64,000 nt of DNA, taken from Chitinophagaceae bacterium. GTDB lineage: Bacteria > Bacteroidota > Bacteroidia > Chitinophagales > Chitinophagaceae. The DNA lies in the NCBI GenBank assembly GCA_024508725.1, contig JANINS010000001.1:181837-245836 (forward strand), written 5' to 3'. The notes under the pieces are model-generated. The model was not told the DNA's origin and made no database searches. It saw nothing but the letters and a program-made list of their open reading frames with translations. Of the stretch, positions 16,954 to 26,378 are shown piece by piece (within the stretch, counting starts at the first letter, position 1; each line of letters opens with the position of its first letter). The translations under genes were made by a program, and so were the position numbers.

Positions 16954-19900
16954 CTACCGAATTAAACTTATCGTTCCATTATATCGCAACGACTGACTAT
17001 TATTACACATCACCTCCAATTGATAAACATATGTATCTGTTGATGCGAAAACACCTTTGTACATACCGTTCCATCCCTGGTTCGGATCGTTAGGCGTAAA
17101 ATCTTTTTTATCGAAGATGAGTTCGCCCCAACGGTTGAATATTTTTAGAGACTTGATTGCGAAAATTCCCTTACCACGTATGTAGAATACATCATTCATG
17201 CCATCTCCATTTGGAGAAAATGTATTTGGAACAAAAATGTTTGCTTCTGTGCATGTAACCAGAACTTTCACCTGGTCTTGTGCTGTACAGCCTGCGATAT
17301 TACTTACTCTGATGGTGTAAGTAATATCGCTTCCACCGGTAACTGTTGGATTCAATGTTCTTGTATCGCTTAAGCCTGTTGGAGGTGACCACATGAAAGA
17401 AGTTACATCAGGAGATGCAACAGCCTGAATATTGGCTGTACTTCCTGCACTTAGAATGATATCCGGACCAGCATTCACCGTAGGTATATCATTCACTTTC
17501 AAAGTAACGATTGCGGTGTCTCTGAAACAACCTAAACTATCATAACCGGTAACCGTATATGTTGTTGAAGCCTGTGGAGATGCAAAAGGATTGGCAATGG
17601 ATGTTGAACTCAATCCAGTAGTAGGTGACCAACTATACAATGGTGCTCCTGAAGCTTTCAATGTAATTCCCTGACCTACACAAATTGAATCGCTGATAGG
17701 CGTAACTGAAACTTTGTAAGGTTGAATCACTCTAACATAAACAGAATCGTTAGCCATACAACCATACTGAGATCTGCCTTCAACATAAAACCATTTATCT
17801 AGTGCTGGATTTGCTATAGGATCGGCACAATTGGTACAGCTAAGATCGTTGGCTACATTCGTCCATGTATAAGTGTTTGCTCCATTAGCTAAGATCGCAA
17901 CAGAATCTCCCCTACATATTGTTGCATCTGAACTTACCTGCAATGGAGGTAAAGGATGTACGACAACAGTTTTACTTACTGTAGTGGAGCAACCCTGGTT
18001 GTCTTCAACATACAAAGTGTTGGTAAAACTTCCATCATTTGGAAACACCTGGGCAGGAGGATTTTGAACAGATGAAGTTTGTCCATTGCCAAAAGTCCAG
18101 CTCCATGTTTTTATTCCTGATGTATCTGGTCGTAATTGTGATGAGAAATTAAAAGTAGCAGGCATACAAAGTGAATCTTCTGAAATGATCGATGCTACCG
18201 GAGAATTATTCACTCGTATGTAAGCTGTTTTAGTAAGCGTATCAACACAACCCAACGGAGTTGTAGCAGTAACTTTTACATCGAACCATCCTGGAGTGGT
18301 GTATTGATGGGTTGGAGTTTTAGAAGTATCGGAACTTCCATCGCCAAAACTCCATTGAAACTTACTTGTAGGAGCATCGATGATGCTATTATTTGTAAAC
18401 ACTACAGAACCACTATCACACAATGAAACTGTTGAAGCAGAGAAATCAATGTTTGTTTTCTCGATGTATATAGTGTCTTTACCAATAACAGGAACGCTAC
18501 AGCCTTCAGCATCCGTAAGGATCACTTTAGGAACAAATCTTCCACCCGACAAATAAGTGTGAGATGCAGTTGAAGATGTTGTACTATCAACAATTCCATC
18601 AGAAAAATCCCATAAATATTTTATCGCTGTGGCTGATGTTACATTGTAGTTTACGGGGAAAGGTGTACACCCGATCAGAGGTGAATAATCAAATGTTCCG
18701 TATGGGCCTAATATCCTGATATTGGTAAATGCGGAATCTGTACAACCACCAGGACTTGTTACCGTAAGTTTCACCCGGTAATTTTTAGGAATGTTATACA
18801 GGTTCACTGGGTTTGCAATAGGTGATGTACCACCATCATCAAAGTCCCATGACCATTTCTTAACGTAATAACTCTGATCATAAAAATTAACGGTAAGCGG
18901 AGGACAGGTACTGAAAGTATCGCTCACAGAAAACTTTGCTTTTGGATCAGCAATTCTTACATAATTTGTTTTAGTGATCGAATCGGCACATCCTGAGTTT
19001 TCAATGATCTTTAACTTAACTGTGTACACACCTGAATCTGCATAAGTATGTGCAGGGCTTTGAACACCGTTAAGATTTTGTCCATCACCAAAATCCCATT
19101 CCCAAAAAGAAATTGTTCCGGCAGATGTATCCCTGAATATCACGTTACTTCCACGGCAACTGAGGCTATCATCTGCTGCAAACATTGCTTTTCCATTAGT
19201 GATGTTCACAAAATTTGCTTTGGTAATACCATCCACACATCCGTAGCTATCCGTAACATACAATACTACATTGTACTTACCAAGATTTGGATAAGTATGA
19301 CTGGGGTTTTGTGAAGTAGATACTGTATTATCACCAAACTCCCAAGACCATTGGACAATCTGATGTGTTCCATCATTTGTAGAACTATCTCTAAAATTGA
19401 TCGTTGTATTAAGACATCCTCCGATCTTATCTGAATCAAATGCTGCCGTAGGTCCGTATACCGTTACCATTGCAGATTTACTTACTGTTTCACTACATCC
19501 TTGTGCTGAAACAACTGTTAAAGAAACATCGTAAACACCCGAACGGTAAATAGCAGTATTAAGAGAATCAGTTGATGAGTTAAGCTGATTATAATTTGAT
19601 ATTGACCATTGAAAAGTAGTAGCTGCGACAGTGTTTGGCACTAACGCTTTGAAAGTAAAATTCTCAGCTTTACATACAATGTTTTTGCTAATAGTAAAAT
19701 CAATATCTGCTGTTGAAACTTCTAATGAATCAGTGAATGTATGGCTGCATGTACCATTATCAACCGTTAATGATACAGTGTAAACTCCATCTGCAGCATA
19801 CAGATGCGATGGATTTTCAGCGGTAGAAGTTAAGCCGTCTCCAAAATTCCATAAGTAGTTTCCTGTACCTTTTGACTGGTTGGTAAACTTGATCAACAAT

Positions 19901-21774
19901 TTATTATCACAATCTCTTACTGCAGAGAATTTTGCTTCAGGAGGTCGAACATCTATATATTCTTCCTTCATCAAACGAGACATACAGGTTGCATACTTTA
20001 CAAGCAATGCAACATTATATTTATCAGAACTACTGTATGCATGTGTAGCGTTGATCACATTTGAGCTGTCTCCATCTCCAAAATACCATGTATAAGACAC
20101 TGGGGTATTTACAGTAAAAGGTGTAAACTGAACTGGTTTATCTACACATGGAGTTACGGGATTCGCTGTGAAGTTGATGCTATCGCCCTGCGTAACTTTT
20201 ATCGCATCCTGGTAAACCACCGAATCAACGCAACCTCCTTTCGTAACGATCTTCAATTTGATCGTATAGATTCCGGGAACACGATATGTAAATCCAGCCT
20301 CCGGATCCGTAGATGTTGATCCGTTTCCAAAATCCCACAGATAAGAAGCAATTCCATCAGCAGCTGTAATAGTTGCTTCCGGAGCAAACGAATAAGGTGT
20401 ACAAGCGTTATTGATTGGAAGATTGGTAATTGACAGAGTAGGTGACTGTATAACAATGAAATCTGATTTTGTTATTGTTGAAACACATCCTGTTGCACTC
20501 GCAGCAGAAAGTGTAACAGTAAATGTTCCTGTTGTTTGATACGTATGCGATGGATTTTGCTGAGTAGAAGTTGCTCCATCACCAAAATCCCAATTAAAAC
20601 CACTTGCTGCACCAACAGCCTGGAAGTTAACGGCGAAAGGTGGTTTACATGCTTTTGTTGTATCAGCATTAAAGTCGATAGCCGGACCACCTGTAACATC
20701 AACCTGTTGTGTTTTAGTTGAGATACAACCTCCGGGAAATTCGTTGGTTAATGTAACAGTGTATGTTCCTATTCCATTAAATGTATGTGTAACACTTGGC
20801 GTTGAATAAGTAGTGCCATCTCCCATATTCCATGTTTGCGAAATAGGAGTTGGAGAAGATGTTTGGGTAAATGTTGCTGCCGATCCAACACAAACTGATG
20901 CAGGACCAGTAAATGTTACTTCTTTAGATGATAAGTTGAATGTTTTTTGTTTTGTGCTGGTACATCCATCTGCACTTTGTACAGATAATTTTACCGTGTA
21001 CGTTCCAATTGCGGTATAGTTGTGAGATGGATTGGTTGCAGTGGAAGTGCCACCATCACCAAAATCCCAGGCATAAGTTACTGTTCCATTAATTTGGCTC
21101 GTATTAGTAAACGTAACCTTTACCGGAACCTGGCAGGTGTTTGGAACATTTGCAATAAAATCAGCAACTGCACCTGCACCTACTCTAATGTTCTGTTGTT
21201 TAAAAACAGTTTGAGTACATCCATTACTGCTTGTTACTTTCAAAAACACATTGAATGTTCCCGAAGTATTGTACACATGGGTTGGATTTTGCTGGTTACT
21301 TGTTCCGCCATCACCAAAATTCCATTCCCATTGACTAATTGTTCCGCCAGGTGTTGTTGATTGATCTGTGAATGTAACAGTGTGGGGCGTACATCCTGCA
21401 GTATCTGTTGAAGTAAACTTTGCTGAAGGAGCATCGAATACCGTTATGAAAGCTGTTTTTGTTACTGCATTTGAACCACTCGAATTTGTAGCGGTTAATG
21501 TAACGGTATAAGTTCCGGGAGTTGTATAAGTTGTTGTTGGATTCTGAACCGTGGAAGTACTACCATTTCCCAGATCCCAATGCCATGAAGTAGGAGAACC
21601 AGTTGATTGATCATTAAACTGAACGATCAATGGAGAACAACCGGATGTATTGTTGGCTGAAAAGTTTGCGACAGGAGCCTGGGCTGCTACATCATAACAA
21701 AGCATGATTAACAGCATAGAAATACACAATACATAAGCATATGGCTTACTACCTGACAGCCTGGTATTTTTCAC
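16954..21774 (-). CDS. Giant PKD-repeat surface protein with gliding-motility-type (CHU_C) C-terminus
   Basis: The 1606-residue secreted protein has a signal peptide (about 1-32, ending MLCYDVAAQA). It then has about 15 PKD-type beta-sandwich domains of roughly 85-90 residues, recognisable by WDFGDG/WSFGDG-like cores followed by NPSHTY and YTVTLT strands; one near residue 700-770 is degenerate. About 200 residues of Ig-like segments follow (ATICRGDSVAI, SPTTGLSSTSIANPFASP). The end is a type B sorting domain starting FVPNTFSPNGDGMNDVFYI and closing with YQLEVMCNNSQSLRYNGT. The family is adhesin-like. PorP/SprF lies immediately downstream and is probably its dedicated helper. Confidence 0.9.
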   Translation of the reverse strand: MKNTRLSGSKPYAYVLCISMLLIMLCYDVAAQAPVANFSANNTSGCSPLIVQFNDQSTGSPTSWHWDLGNGSTSTVQNPTTTYTTPGTYTVTLTATNSSGSNAVTKTAFITVFDAPSAKFTSTDTAGCTPHTVTFTDQSTTPGGTISQWEWNFGDGGTSNQQNPTHVYNTSGTFNVFLKVTSSNGCTQTVFKQQNIRVGAGAVADFIANVPNTCQVPVKVTFTNTSQINGTVTYAWDFGDGGTSTATNPSHNYTAIGTYTVKLSVQSADGCTSTKQKTFNLSSKEVTFTGPASVCVGSAATFTQTSSPTPISQTWNMGDGTTYSTPSVTHTFNGIGTYTVTLTNEFPGGCISTKTQQVDVTGGPAIDFNADTTKACKPPFAVNFQAVGAASGFNWDFGDGATSTQQNPSHTYQTTGTFTVTLSAASATGCVSTITKSDFIVIQSPTLSITNLPINNACTPYSFAPEATITAADGIASYLWDFGNGSTSTDPEAGFTYRVPGIYTIKLKIVTKGGCVDSVVYQDAIKVTQGDSINFTANPVTPCVDKPVQFTPFTVNTPVSYTWYFGDGDSSNVINATHAYSSSDKYNVALLVKYATCMSRLMKEEYIDVRPPEAKFSAVRDCDNKLLIKFTNQSKGTGNYLWNFGDGLTSTAENPSHLYAADGVYTVSLTVDNGTCSHTFTDSLEVSTADIDFTISKNIVCKAENFTFKALVPNTVAATTFQWSISNYNQLNSSTDSLNTAIYRSGVYDVSLTVVSAQGCSETVSKSAMVTVYGPTAAFDSDKIGGCLNTTINFRDSSTNDGTHQIVQWSWEFGDNTVSTSQNPSHTYPNLGKYNVVLYVTDSYGCVDGITKANFVNITNGKAMFAADDSLSCRGSNVIFRDTSAGTISFWEWDFGDGQNLNGVQSPAHTYADSGVYTVKLKIIENSGCADSITKTNYVRIADPKAKFSVSDTFSTCPPLTVNFYDQSYYVKKWSWDFDDGGTSPIANPVNLYNIPKNYRVKLTVTSPGGCTDSAFTNIRILGPYGTFDYSPLIGCTPFPVNYNVTSATAIKYLWDFSDGIVDSTTSSTASHTYLSGGRFVPKVILTDAEGCSVPVIGKDTIYIEKTNIDFSASTVSLCDSGSVVFTNNSIIDAPTSKFQWSFGDGSSDTSKTPTHQYTTPGWFDVKVTATTPLGCVDTLTKTAYIRVNNSPVASIISEDSLCMPATFNFSSQLRPDTSGIKTWSWTFGNGQTSSVQNPPAQVFPNDGSFTNTLYVEDNQGCSTTVSKTVVVHPLPPLQVSSDATICRGDSVAILANGANTYTWTNVANDLSCTNCADPIANPALDKWFYVEGRSQYGCMANDSVYVRVIQPYKVSVTPISDSICVGQGITLKASGAPLYSWSPTTGLSSTSIANPFASPQASTTYTVTGYDSLGCFRDTAIVTLKVNDIPTVNAGPDIILSAGSTANIQAVASPDVTSFMWSPPTGLSDTRTLNPTVTGGSDITYTIRVSNIAGCTAQDQVKVLVTCTEANIFVPNTFSPNGDGMNDVFYIRGKGIFAIKSLKIFNRWGELIFDKKDFTPNDPNQGWNGMYKGVFASTDTYVYQLEVMCNNSQSLRYNGTISLIR

Positions 21775-21904
21775 AATTAGCTACGTTTAAATTCCCACCA
21801 AAGAATACCACCATTCTAAAGATCAACGGCAGTAAAAAGAAAGTTCCTGTCGTACTAAGGCAAAGGCTATACCAAGATGATCCGTCCAATAAACCAATTG
21901 CAAA

Positions 21905-21935
21905 TAAAAAAAGCGCCGCAAATGAGACGCTTTTT
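21905..21935 (-). terminator. Intrinsic terminator of the lipocalin-like gene
   Basis: On the minus strand, AAAAAGCG and CGCTTTTTT pair across a 12-base loop and end in a T run. It lies 20 bases after the stop at 21955 and upstream of the PKD protein gene, insulating the two. Confidence 0.75.
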
Positions 21936-21954
21936 AAGTGTTTAGAAATGATAC

Positions 21955-22377
21955 TTAATATTTTGTAAGCTCCATGGTATAGGGTACTCCATTTTTAGTT
22001 TGTTCAAATCCACCTTTCGTTGCTGAGGTTGTTTTGACACTCCAGGTACCATTTATCTTTTGCAAAGGATCTCCTACTGAAGCAGAAAACTGAGCAGTAA
22101 AACTCTGAGAATTTATATTCGATTGCCACACGCCACTATGAATAGTGGTTGACTGAGTTGCAGTCATTGTATTGTTATCATAGAATTTGCATACCCATGC
22201 ATTAAAAGAAGATGTGATATCAATTCCATTTTCCGTAAACTTAGTAACTATCCAGGAGCCGTCTGTCATGAGTTTCTTTACGATATCCTCATATTGTTCT
22301 TCTACGGCTTTTTTACATGATGGAGCTGTTGTTACAAATAATAACATGAATAGCACTAGGAAATGTCTGGTTCTCAT
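21955..22377 (-). CDS. Lipocalin-like lipoprotein
   Basis: This 140-residue protein has a lipoprotein signal peptide whose lipobox is TAPSC with the lipidated cysteine at about residue 21, followed by KK. The mature part has the layout of small Bacteroidetes lipocalin-like proteins: GSWIVTKFTENGIDITSSF, FYDNNTMTATQS, GVWQSN and a final TMELTKY strand. The ligand and role are unknown. It is placed 10 bases downstream of the M32 carboxypeptidase gene on the same strand and may be cotranscribed. A good terminator follows. Confidence 0.7.
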   Translation of the reverse strand: MRTRHFLVLFMLLFVTTAPSCKKAVEEQYEDIVKKLMTDGSWIVTKFTENGIDITSSFNAWVCKFYDNNTMTATQSTTIHSGVWQSNINSQSFTAQFSASVGDPLQKINGTWSVKTTSATKGGFEQTKNGVPYTMELTKY

Positions 22378-22387
22378 ATTAAATGAA

Positions 22388-23875
22388 TTAGGCCAATAAT
22401 TTACTTCGCAAATATTGAATAAAAAGATCGCTATCTAACCCTTTACCGGTAACCTTTTTACACAATTCTTCGCTGGTATAGCGTTTTCCGTGGATATGTA
22501 TATTGTTTCTTAGCCACTCCAATAACGCTGCTGTATTACCAGATGATATCTGATCTTCCAGCCCATTAATATCTTCCTTCGCTTTTTGCCAGAACTGCGC
22601 TGCATAAAAACTACCCAGGCTGTAAGTAGGAAAATACCCAAAGCTTCCATGACTCCAGTGCACATCCTGCAAACAACCTCTTTTATCATCAGGAACATCA
22701 ACACCAAGGTATTGCTTATACAATTGATTCCATACAGAAGGTATGTCTTTTACTTCCACTGTGCCTTCAATCAATTGCTTTTCTAAAGTATACCTGATAT
22801 ACACATGAAAATGATAACTCAATTCATCTGCTTCAGTTCTGATCAGCGATGGCTCTACCTTGTTGATAGCTCCAACGAACTGATCTACATTCACATCACT
22901 TAACTGATCCGGGAAATAGTTTTTTAAAACAGGTAAATAATGATTCCAGAAGAGCCTGCTTCTGCCAACGCAATTCTCCCATAATCTTGATTGCGATTCA
23001 TGTATACTTAACGAAGCAAACTCACCTGATGGTAAACCATACTCTTCGTCTGGCAAACCTTGTTCATATAATGCATGACCAGTTTCATGAATGCAACTCC
23101 AGGTCATATTAGCAAAATCATCTTCATCTATCCTGGTTGTGATCCTCACATCTTTTGCGCTGAAATTCGTTGTAAAAGGATGTTCAGAAATATCTTGTCT
23201 TCCGGCCTCAAGATCAAAACCCAATTGTTTCACCAGGTACATACCCCAATCCCATTGCTTTTTTTGAGGATAATGCCTGTGCAGAAAGCTTTTGTCGCCC
23301 TGTGATCTTGCCATCACTTCAGTCATCAGCTCTTTTAACGGTGAAAGGATTTTTTCAAACACTGCATCGATCATCTTTACAGTAGATCCTTTTTCATAAT
23401 CATTCAGTAATGCATCATAAGGATGATCGTTATAACCCAATAATTTTGCTTCTTCTCTTTTTAAATCTAACAACATGGTTAATGCTGGTTCGTAAATCTT
23501 AAAATCATTTTGCTTACGGGCTTCTATCCATGAGTAAAATGCTGCAGAGATCGCTTCAGACATTTTTCTAACGAAATCAGAAGAGAATTTTTGTTGCTTG
23601 CGATACTCTTCGAAGGTCAATTCAACATTACGTCTTTGCTTAAAATTCAAATCTTCTTTATCCTGTAATGCTTGCAACAACTTTCCAAGATCTGCGTCAG
23701 TTGTTAGCTGGTGTGCAAGCTCATTTAATGTTGCCAGTTGTCGGCTTCTGGCTGCTGCTCCTTTTTGTGGTAAATAAGTTTCCTGGTCCCACTGAAGTAC
23801 AGCTGATGCATATTTTACATCAGCAATACGCCTCATTTTTTCGCAATATTGATCGTACAGGTTATTTGAAGACAT
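22388..23875 (-). CDS. M32-family metallocarboxypeptidase (carboxypeptidase Taq)
   Basis: The 495-residue zinc exopeptidase removes C-terminal residues from peptides. The zinc motif HETGH lies at 263-267 in CIHETGHALYEQGLP, and the third ligand is expected in SIHESQSRLWEN about 28 residues later. Other family marks are VLQWDQETYLPQKGAAARSRQ near residue 26 (cited by its ends VLQWD and SRQ) and the C-terminal WLRNNIHIHGKRYTSEEL. There is no signal peptide, so it is cytosolic and probably acts in peptide turnover. Length matches the family (about 500). Confidence 0.95.
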   Translation of the reverse strand: MSSNNLYDQYCEKMRRIADVKYASAVLQWDQETYLPQKGAAARSRQLATLNELAHQLTTDADLGKLLQALQDKEDLNFKQRRNVELTFEEYRKQQKFSSDFVRKMSEAISAAFYSWIEARKQNDFKIYEPALTMLLDLKREEAKLLGYNDHPYDALLNDYEKGSTVKMIDAVFEKILSPLKELMTEVMARSQGDKSFLHRHYPQKKQWDWGMYLVKQLGFDLEAGRQDISEHPFTTNFSAKDVRITTRIDEDDFANMTWSCIHETGHALYEQGLPDEEYGLPSGEFASLSIHESQSRLWENCVGRSRLFWNHYLPVLKNYFPDQLSDVNVDQFVGAINKVEPSLIRTEADELSYHFHVYIRYTLEKQLIEGTVEVKDIPSVWNQLYKQYLGVDVPDDKRGCLQDVHWSHGSFGYFPTYSLGSFYAAQFWQKAKEDINGLEDQISSGNTAALLEWLRNNIHIHGKRYTSEELCKKVTGKGLDSDLFIQYLRSKLLA

Positions 23876-23883
23876 AATTTATT

Positions 23884-23933
23884 TGATCAGCTTTAGTTCT
23901 TCGTGGCATCACTGCTTGCTACGCTCAGTTCAC
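23884..23933 (-). repeat. Dispersed GTACAAG repeat, copy 5 (tail conserved)
   Basis: In reverse complement this carries the tail GATGCCACGAAGAACTAAAGC followed by TGATCA, nearly identical to the tail of copy 4 at 11905. The GTACAAG head is eroded. It lies directly upstream of the M32 carboxypeptidase gene. Confidence 0.55.
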
Positions 23934-24029
23934 AGTTCCGTTTTCATGTTGAGCAGAAAGAAATTTCTTAGCATAAATCGGACTCAAAATAAAAAATCCC
24001 ACTTTCCAGCAGGATTCGTATAGAATTAT

Positions 24030-24692
24030 TTAAGCCTCAAGTAGTTTATTTCGCATAGCATACATCACCAATCCGGCAATTGTTTTCACACCTACTTTTG
24101 ACTTCATATTTTGCCGGATGGTCTCAACCGTTCTTGGGCTGAGAAAAACTTCTTTCGATATCTCGTCGGTTGTCTTGTCTTCACTGATCAGTTTCAAAAT
24201 TCTTATCTCTTTATCGCTGAACTTGACCGGGTTGGGATAAAATTTCCTTACAGTCTTTTTATGCTGAAGCTTTAATAGAACGGCCGTGTTCACAAGGTCG
24301 TTAAAATAAAAATCCTCGTTCATTACTGAGAGGATCGCCTGGTATATTTCGTCTGGATCTGAGGTCTTGGTAAGAAAAGCATTCGAGCCCATTTCCATCA
24401 TTTTAGTGATGATCTCTTTATCATCGTACATGCTTAAAATGATGATTTTCAGATCTTCGTATTCCTTTCGAATAAGTTTTATTGCATTTACACCGTCAAT
24501 CTCCGGCATCCGGATATCCATTAACAGCACATCAGGAAGTTTGATCTTTAATTTGTGCATCATATCCTTACCATCCTCAGCTTCCCAAAGTATCTTGATA
24601 TAATCTCTGTCTTTCAGGGCCATCTTAATACCATCCCTAAAAATTTTATGATCATCTGCCAAGGCTACACGAATGGTCCTTTCCGTTGTCAT
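24030..24692 (-). CDS. NarL/FixJ-type response regulator
   Basis: The 220-residue two-domain regulator has a receiver domain (about 7-125) with acidic D13/D14, phospho-acceptor D59 in LLMDIRMPE and K109, then a LuxR-type helix-turn-helix (about 155-215) with LSPRTVETIRQNMKSKVGV. It is a clear paralogue of the regulator at 27247-27894, sharing ADDHKIFR, RMP and LMxxxxNxxL blocks. No histidine kinase is next to it on the same strand, so it is an orphan here. It may be served by the kinase encoded 1.7 kb away on the opposite strand (inference). Confidence 0.93.
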   Translation of the reverse strand: MTTERTIRVALADDHKIFRDGIKMALKDRDYIKILWEAEDGKDMMHKLKIKLPDVLLMDIRMPEIDGVNAIKLIRKEYEDLKIIILSMYDDKEIITKMMEMGSNAFLTKTSDPDEIYQAILSVMNEDFYFNDLVNTAVLLKLQHKKTVRKFYPNPVKFSDKEIRILKLISEDKTTDEISKEVFLSPRTVETIRQNMKSKVGVKTIAGLVMYAMRNKLLEA

Positions 24693-25035
24693 GGATCGTT
24701 TTGGTTTTCACGTTTTTGTAGTCAATTACGCTTAGAATTATGGATTATTATTCTTTCTATTAGTATTACTCCCTGGTAAATTTTTCATTTTAGAAAATCA
24801 CAAAATGATAAATTTACTATCTTAGGGACCGTAAAATTACGGTATTTTCATAGTACTAATACGAAATCTTCATTTGTTGCAAAAACACCCCAATACCTTA
24901 AAACCCTTGTCACTCAAAGATTTCCGCCAAGTTAGGAAAATAAGAACGGATAAGGAACCTATTGTGGAAAAAAATGTTCTGCCGCATTTTTAAGATCACA
25001 TAATCCTATTGTATAACCATTAACTGCTAATCAAA
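24693..25035. other. 343-base intergenic region between divergent genes
   Basis: This region is shared by the divergent orphan response regulator and the 134-residue protein. It is AT-rich. The one clear structure is an interrupted palindrome, ACCGTAA-AA-TTACGGT, at 24828-24843. I find no full TTTG-N19-TAnnTTTG promoter, no tRNA and no open frame that resembles a protein. Confidence 0.6.
24828..24843. promoter_or_regulatory. Interrupted palindrome, possible operator
   Basis: ACCGTAA and TTACGGT are perfect 7-bp inverted arms with a two-base spacer. The size and position between divergent promoters fit a dimeric regulator site. LuxR-type regulators such as the adjacent one bind sites of this kind, but the link is inference. 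Confidence 0.35.
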
Positions 25036-25440
25036 ATGGATAAAGAACTAGTTGTAGTTTCAGGTAAAGTGATCGAACAACAAAGATCATACACCACTAA
25101 AGTAGGTAAAGACATTGGCTATGAATCTGGTGCAAAAATGGTCAAAAGACACTTCGATCAACACCCTGATGAAGCAACTGCTGCATTTATGGGAAGAGAG
25201 ATCATCGAAGGAATTTTGTCTCAGCCTGGTTGCATTGGTCTCAGAGTATTCAACGGAGTTGACGAATTAGGCATCAGAAAGCCAATTTTCGTTGGAGCTG
25301 ACAAAAACGGTAATAACATCCTGCATCTTGACACAACAAGAAAAGCTATTGTTGCAGGTGGTGCAAAGATCTGCCCTCCTTACTGTGGCGTTAACGAAGA
25401 TCTGGAAGCTACCGAAGAAGAGTCTGGAAGCTGGTGGTAA
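25036..25440 (+). CDS. Conserved-looking hypothetical protein, 134 residues
   Basis: I do not recognise this protein. It is soluble with no signal peptide. It has an ELVVVSGKVIEQQRSYTTKV start, a central helix (HPDEATAAFMGREIIEGIL) and a compact beta-rich half: CIGLRVFNGVDELGIRKPIF, NGNNILHLDT. The C-terminal motif is KICPPYCG (C113, C117; another cysteine at C66), followed by an acidic tail ending SGSWW. The CxxxC pair could bind metal or form a disulfide, but this is speculation. It is flanked by a two-component system and may be one of its outputs. It stands alone as a single-gene unit. Confidence 0.7.
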   Translation: MDKELVVVSGKVIEQQRSYTTKVGKDIGYESGAKMVKRHFDQHPDEATAAFMGREIIEGILSQPGCIGLRVFNGVDELGIRKPIFVGADKNGNNILHLDTTRKAIVAGGAKICPPYCGVNEDLEATEEESGSWW

Positions 25441-25586
25441 TAGATAGAGGGTTGTGTAGCCAGAATGCTTAATTTTGGAACAAATCCAAAACTATCAGCC
25501 CCTACTTAATTGCAGACATTTCTTTATACTGTTGTATAATACCCATTTTAGCCTTTCTAATATTCAAACACAATTGGAAAGAAAGG

Positions 25587-26378
25587 TTGAAATGGGTTTG
25601 TTTATTACTGATCATCAGTAACTTCTCTTTCGACCTGTTGAGTTCGGTTGAAAGTAAGCAACCAATTGCTGCAGGAGATATTATTTCAGCTAAGAACGAT
25701 TCAAACGATAGCAAAACTATTTTGCTCAACATTTCATCTGGCTCTCTTTATGAAGGCGTTTTTATAAGGACCGATAGTTTTTATGGCACCATCAAGAAAA
25801 TAATGCCGGAACACACCCGAAAGGGGCAGGCCACCATCGAAGTTGAAACAGCCTCACAAAATATATCACCTGCACATTTCGAAGCCTTTTCTACACTGAA
25901 TATTTTAAATATTTCGCTTCTTGCAGAGCTGATCTTAACATTCCTGATCTTTTATCTAAACTTCAAGCATCAGAGTAAATGGTGGAGCAGGATCACATTA
26001 ATCGCCATATTCCTTGCTTCCCTGATCTGGATAGCACGGAATATTTTCGTTGGAAATCTCTATACTTATAGTAGTGTATATAATGGAAGCATCACTATTC
26101 TGATAATATTTTTTGCACTGGTATTCTTTTACCAACAACTGAAGCGTCCGGATAATCCTTTTGTATATGCTTCGCCGGTGTTTTGGATAATATCTGCCAT
26201 TCTTATTTACAAAGCGGGGACTTTTTTCCTTTTTCTTTACGGTAATACACTGGAGCAAAGTGAGAAAGAGAATTTCTTTATCATCAATTCGTTCTTTTAT
26301 ATTGTGGAGAATGTGCTGTTTGCGGTAGCCTTTTTAATCAGATCAAAAAAACTGTCACCTAAAAAAATCGATAGGTAA
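25587..26378 (+). CDS. Membrane protein with periplasmic N-terminus, probable sensor partner of the kinase
   Basis: This 263-residue protein is not recognised by family. It has a signal peptide (1-23), a periplasmic region of about 80 residues (with SGSLYEGVFIRTDSFYGTI) and five predicted transmembrane helices at roughly 108-128, 136-155, 163-185, 193-217 and 229-252. The layout resembles the sensory half of 7TM-type receptors but lacks a kinase. The start is TTG 25587; no in-frame ATG exists upstream, and the TTG gives a clean signal peptide. The stop overlaps the kinase ATG (TAATG), so the two are translationally coupled. Confidence 0.7.
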   Translation: MKWVCLLLIISNFSFDLLSSVESKQPIAAGDIISAKNDSNDSKTILLNISSGSLYEGVFIRTDSFYGTIKKIMPEHTRKGQATIEVETASQNISPAHFEAFSTLNILNISLLAELILTFLIFYLNFKHQSKWWSRITLIAIFLASLIWIARNIFVGNLYTYSSVYNGSITILIIFFALVFFYQQLKRPDNPFVYASPVFWIISAILIYKAGTFFLFLYGNTLEQSEKENFFIINSFFYIVENVLFAVAFLIRSKKLSPKKIDR

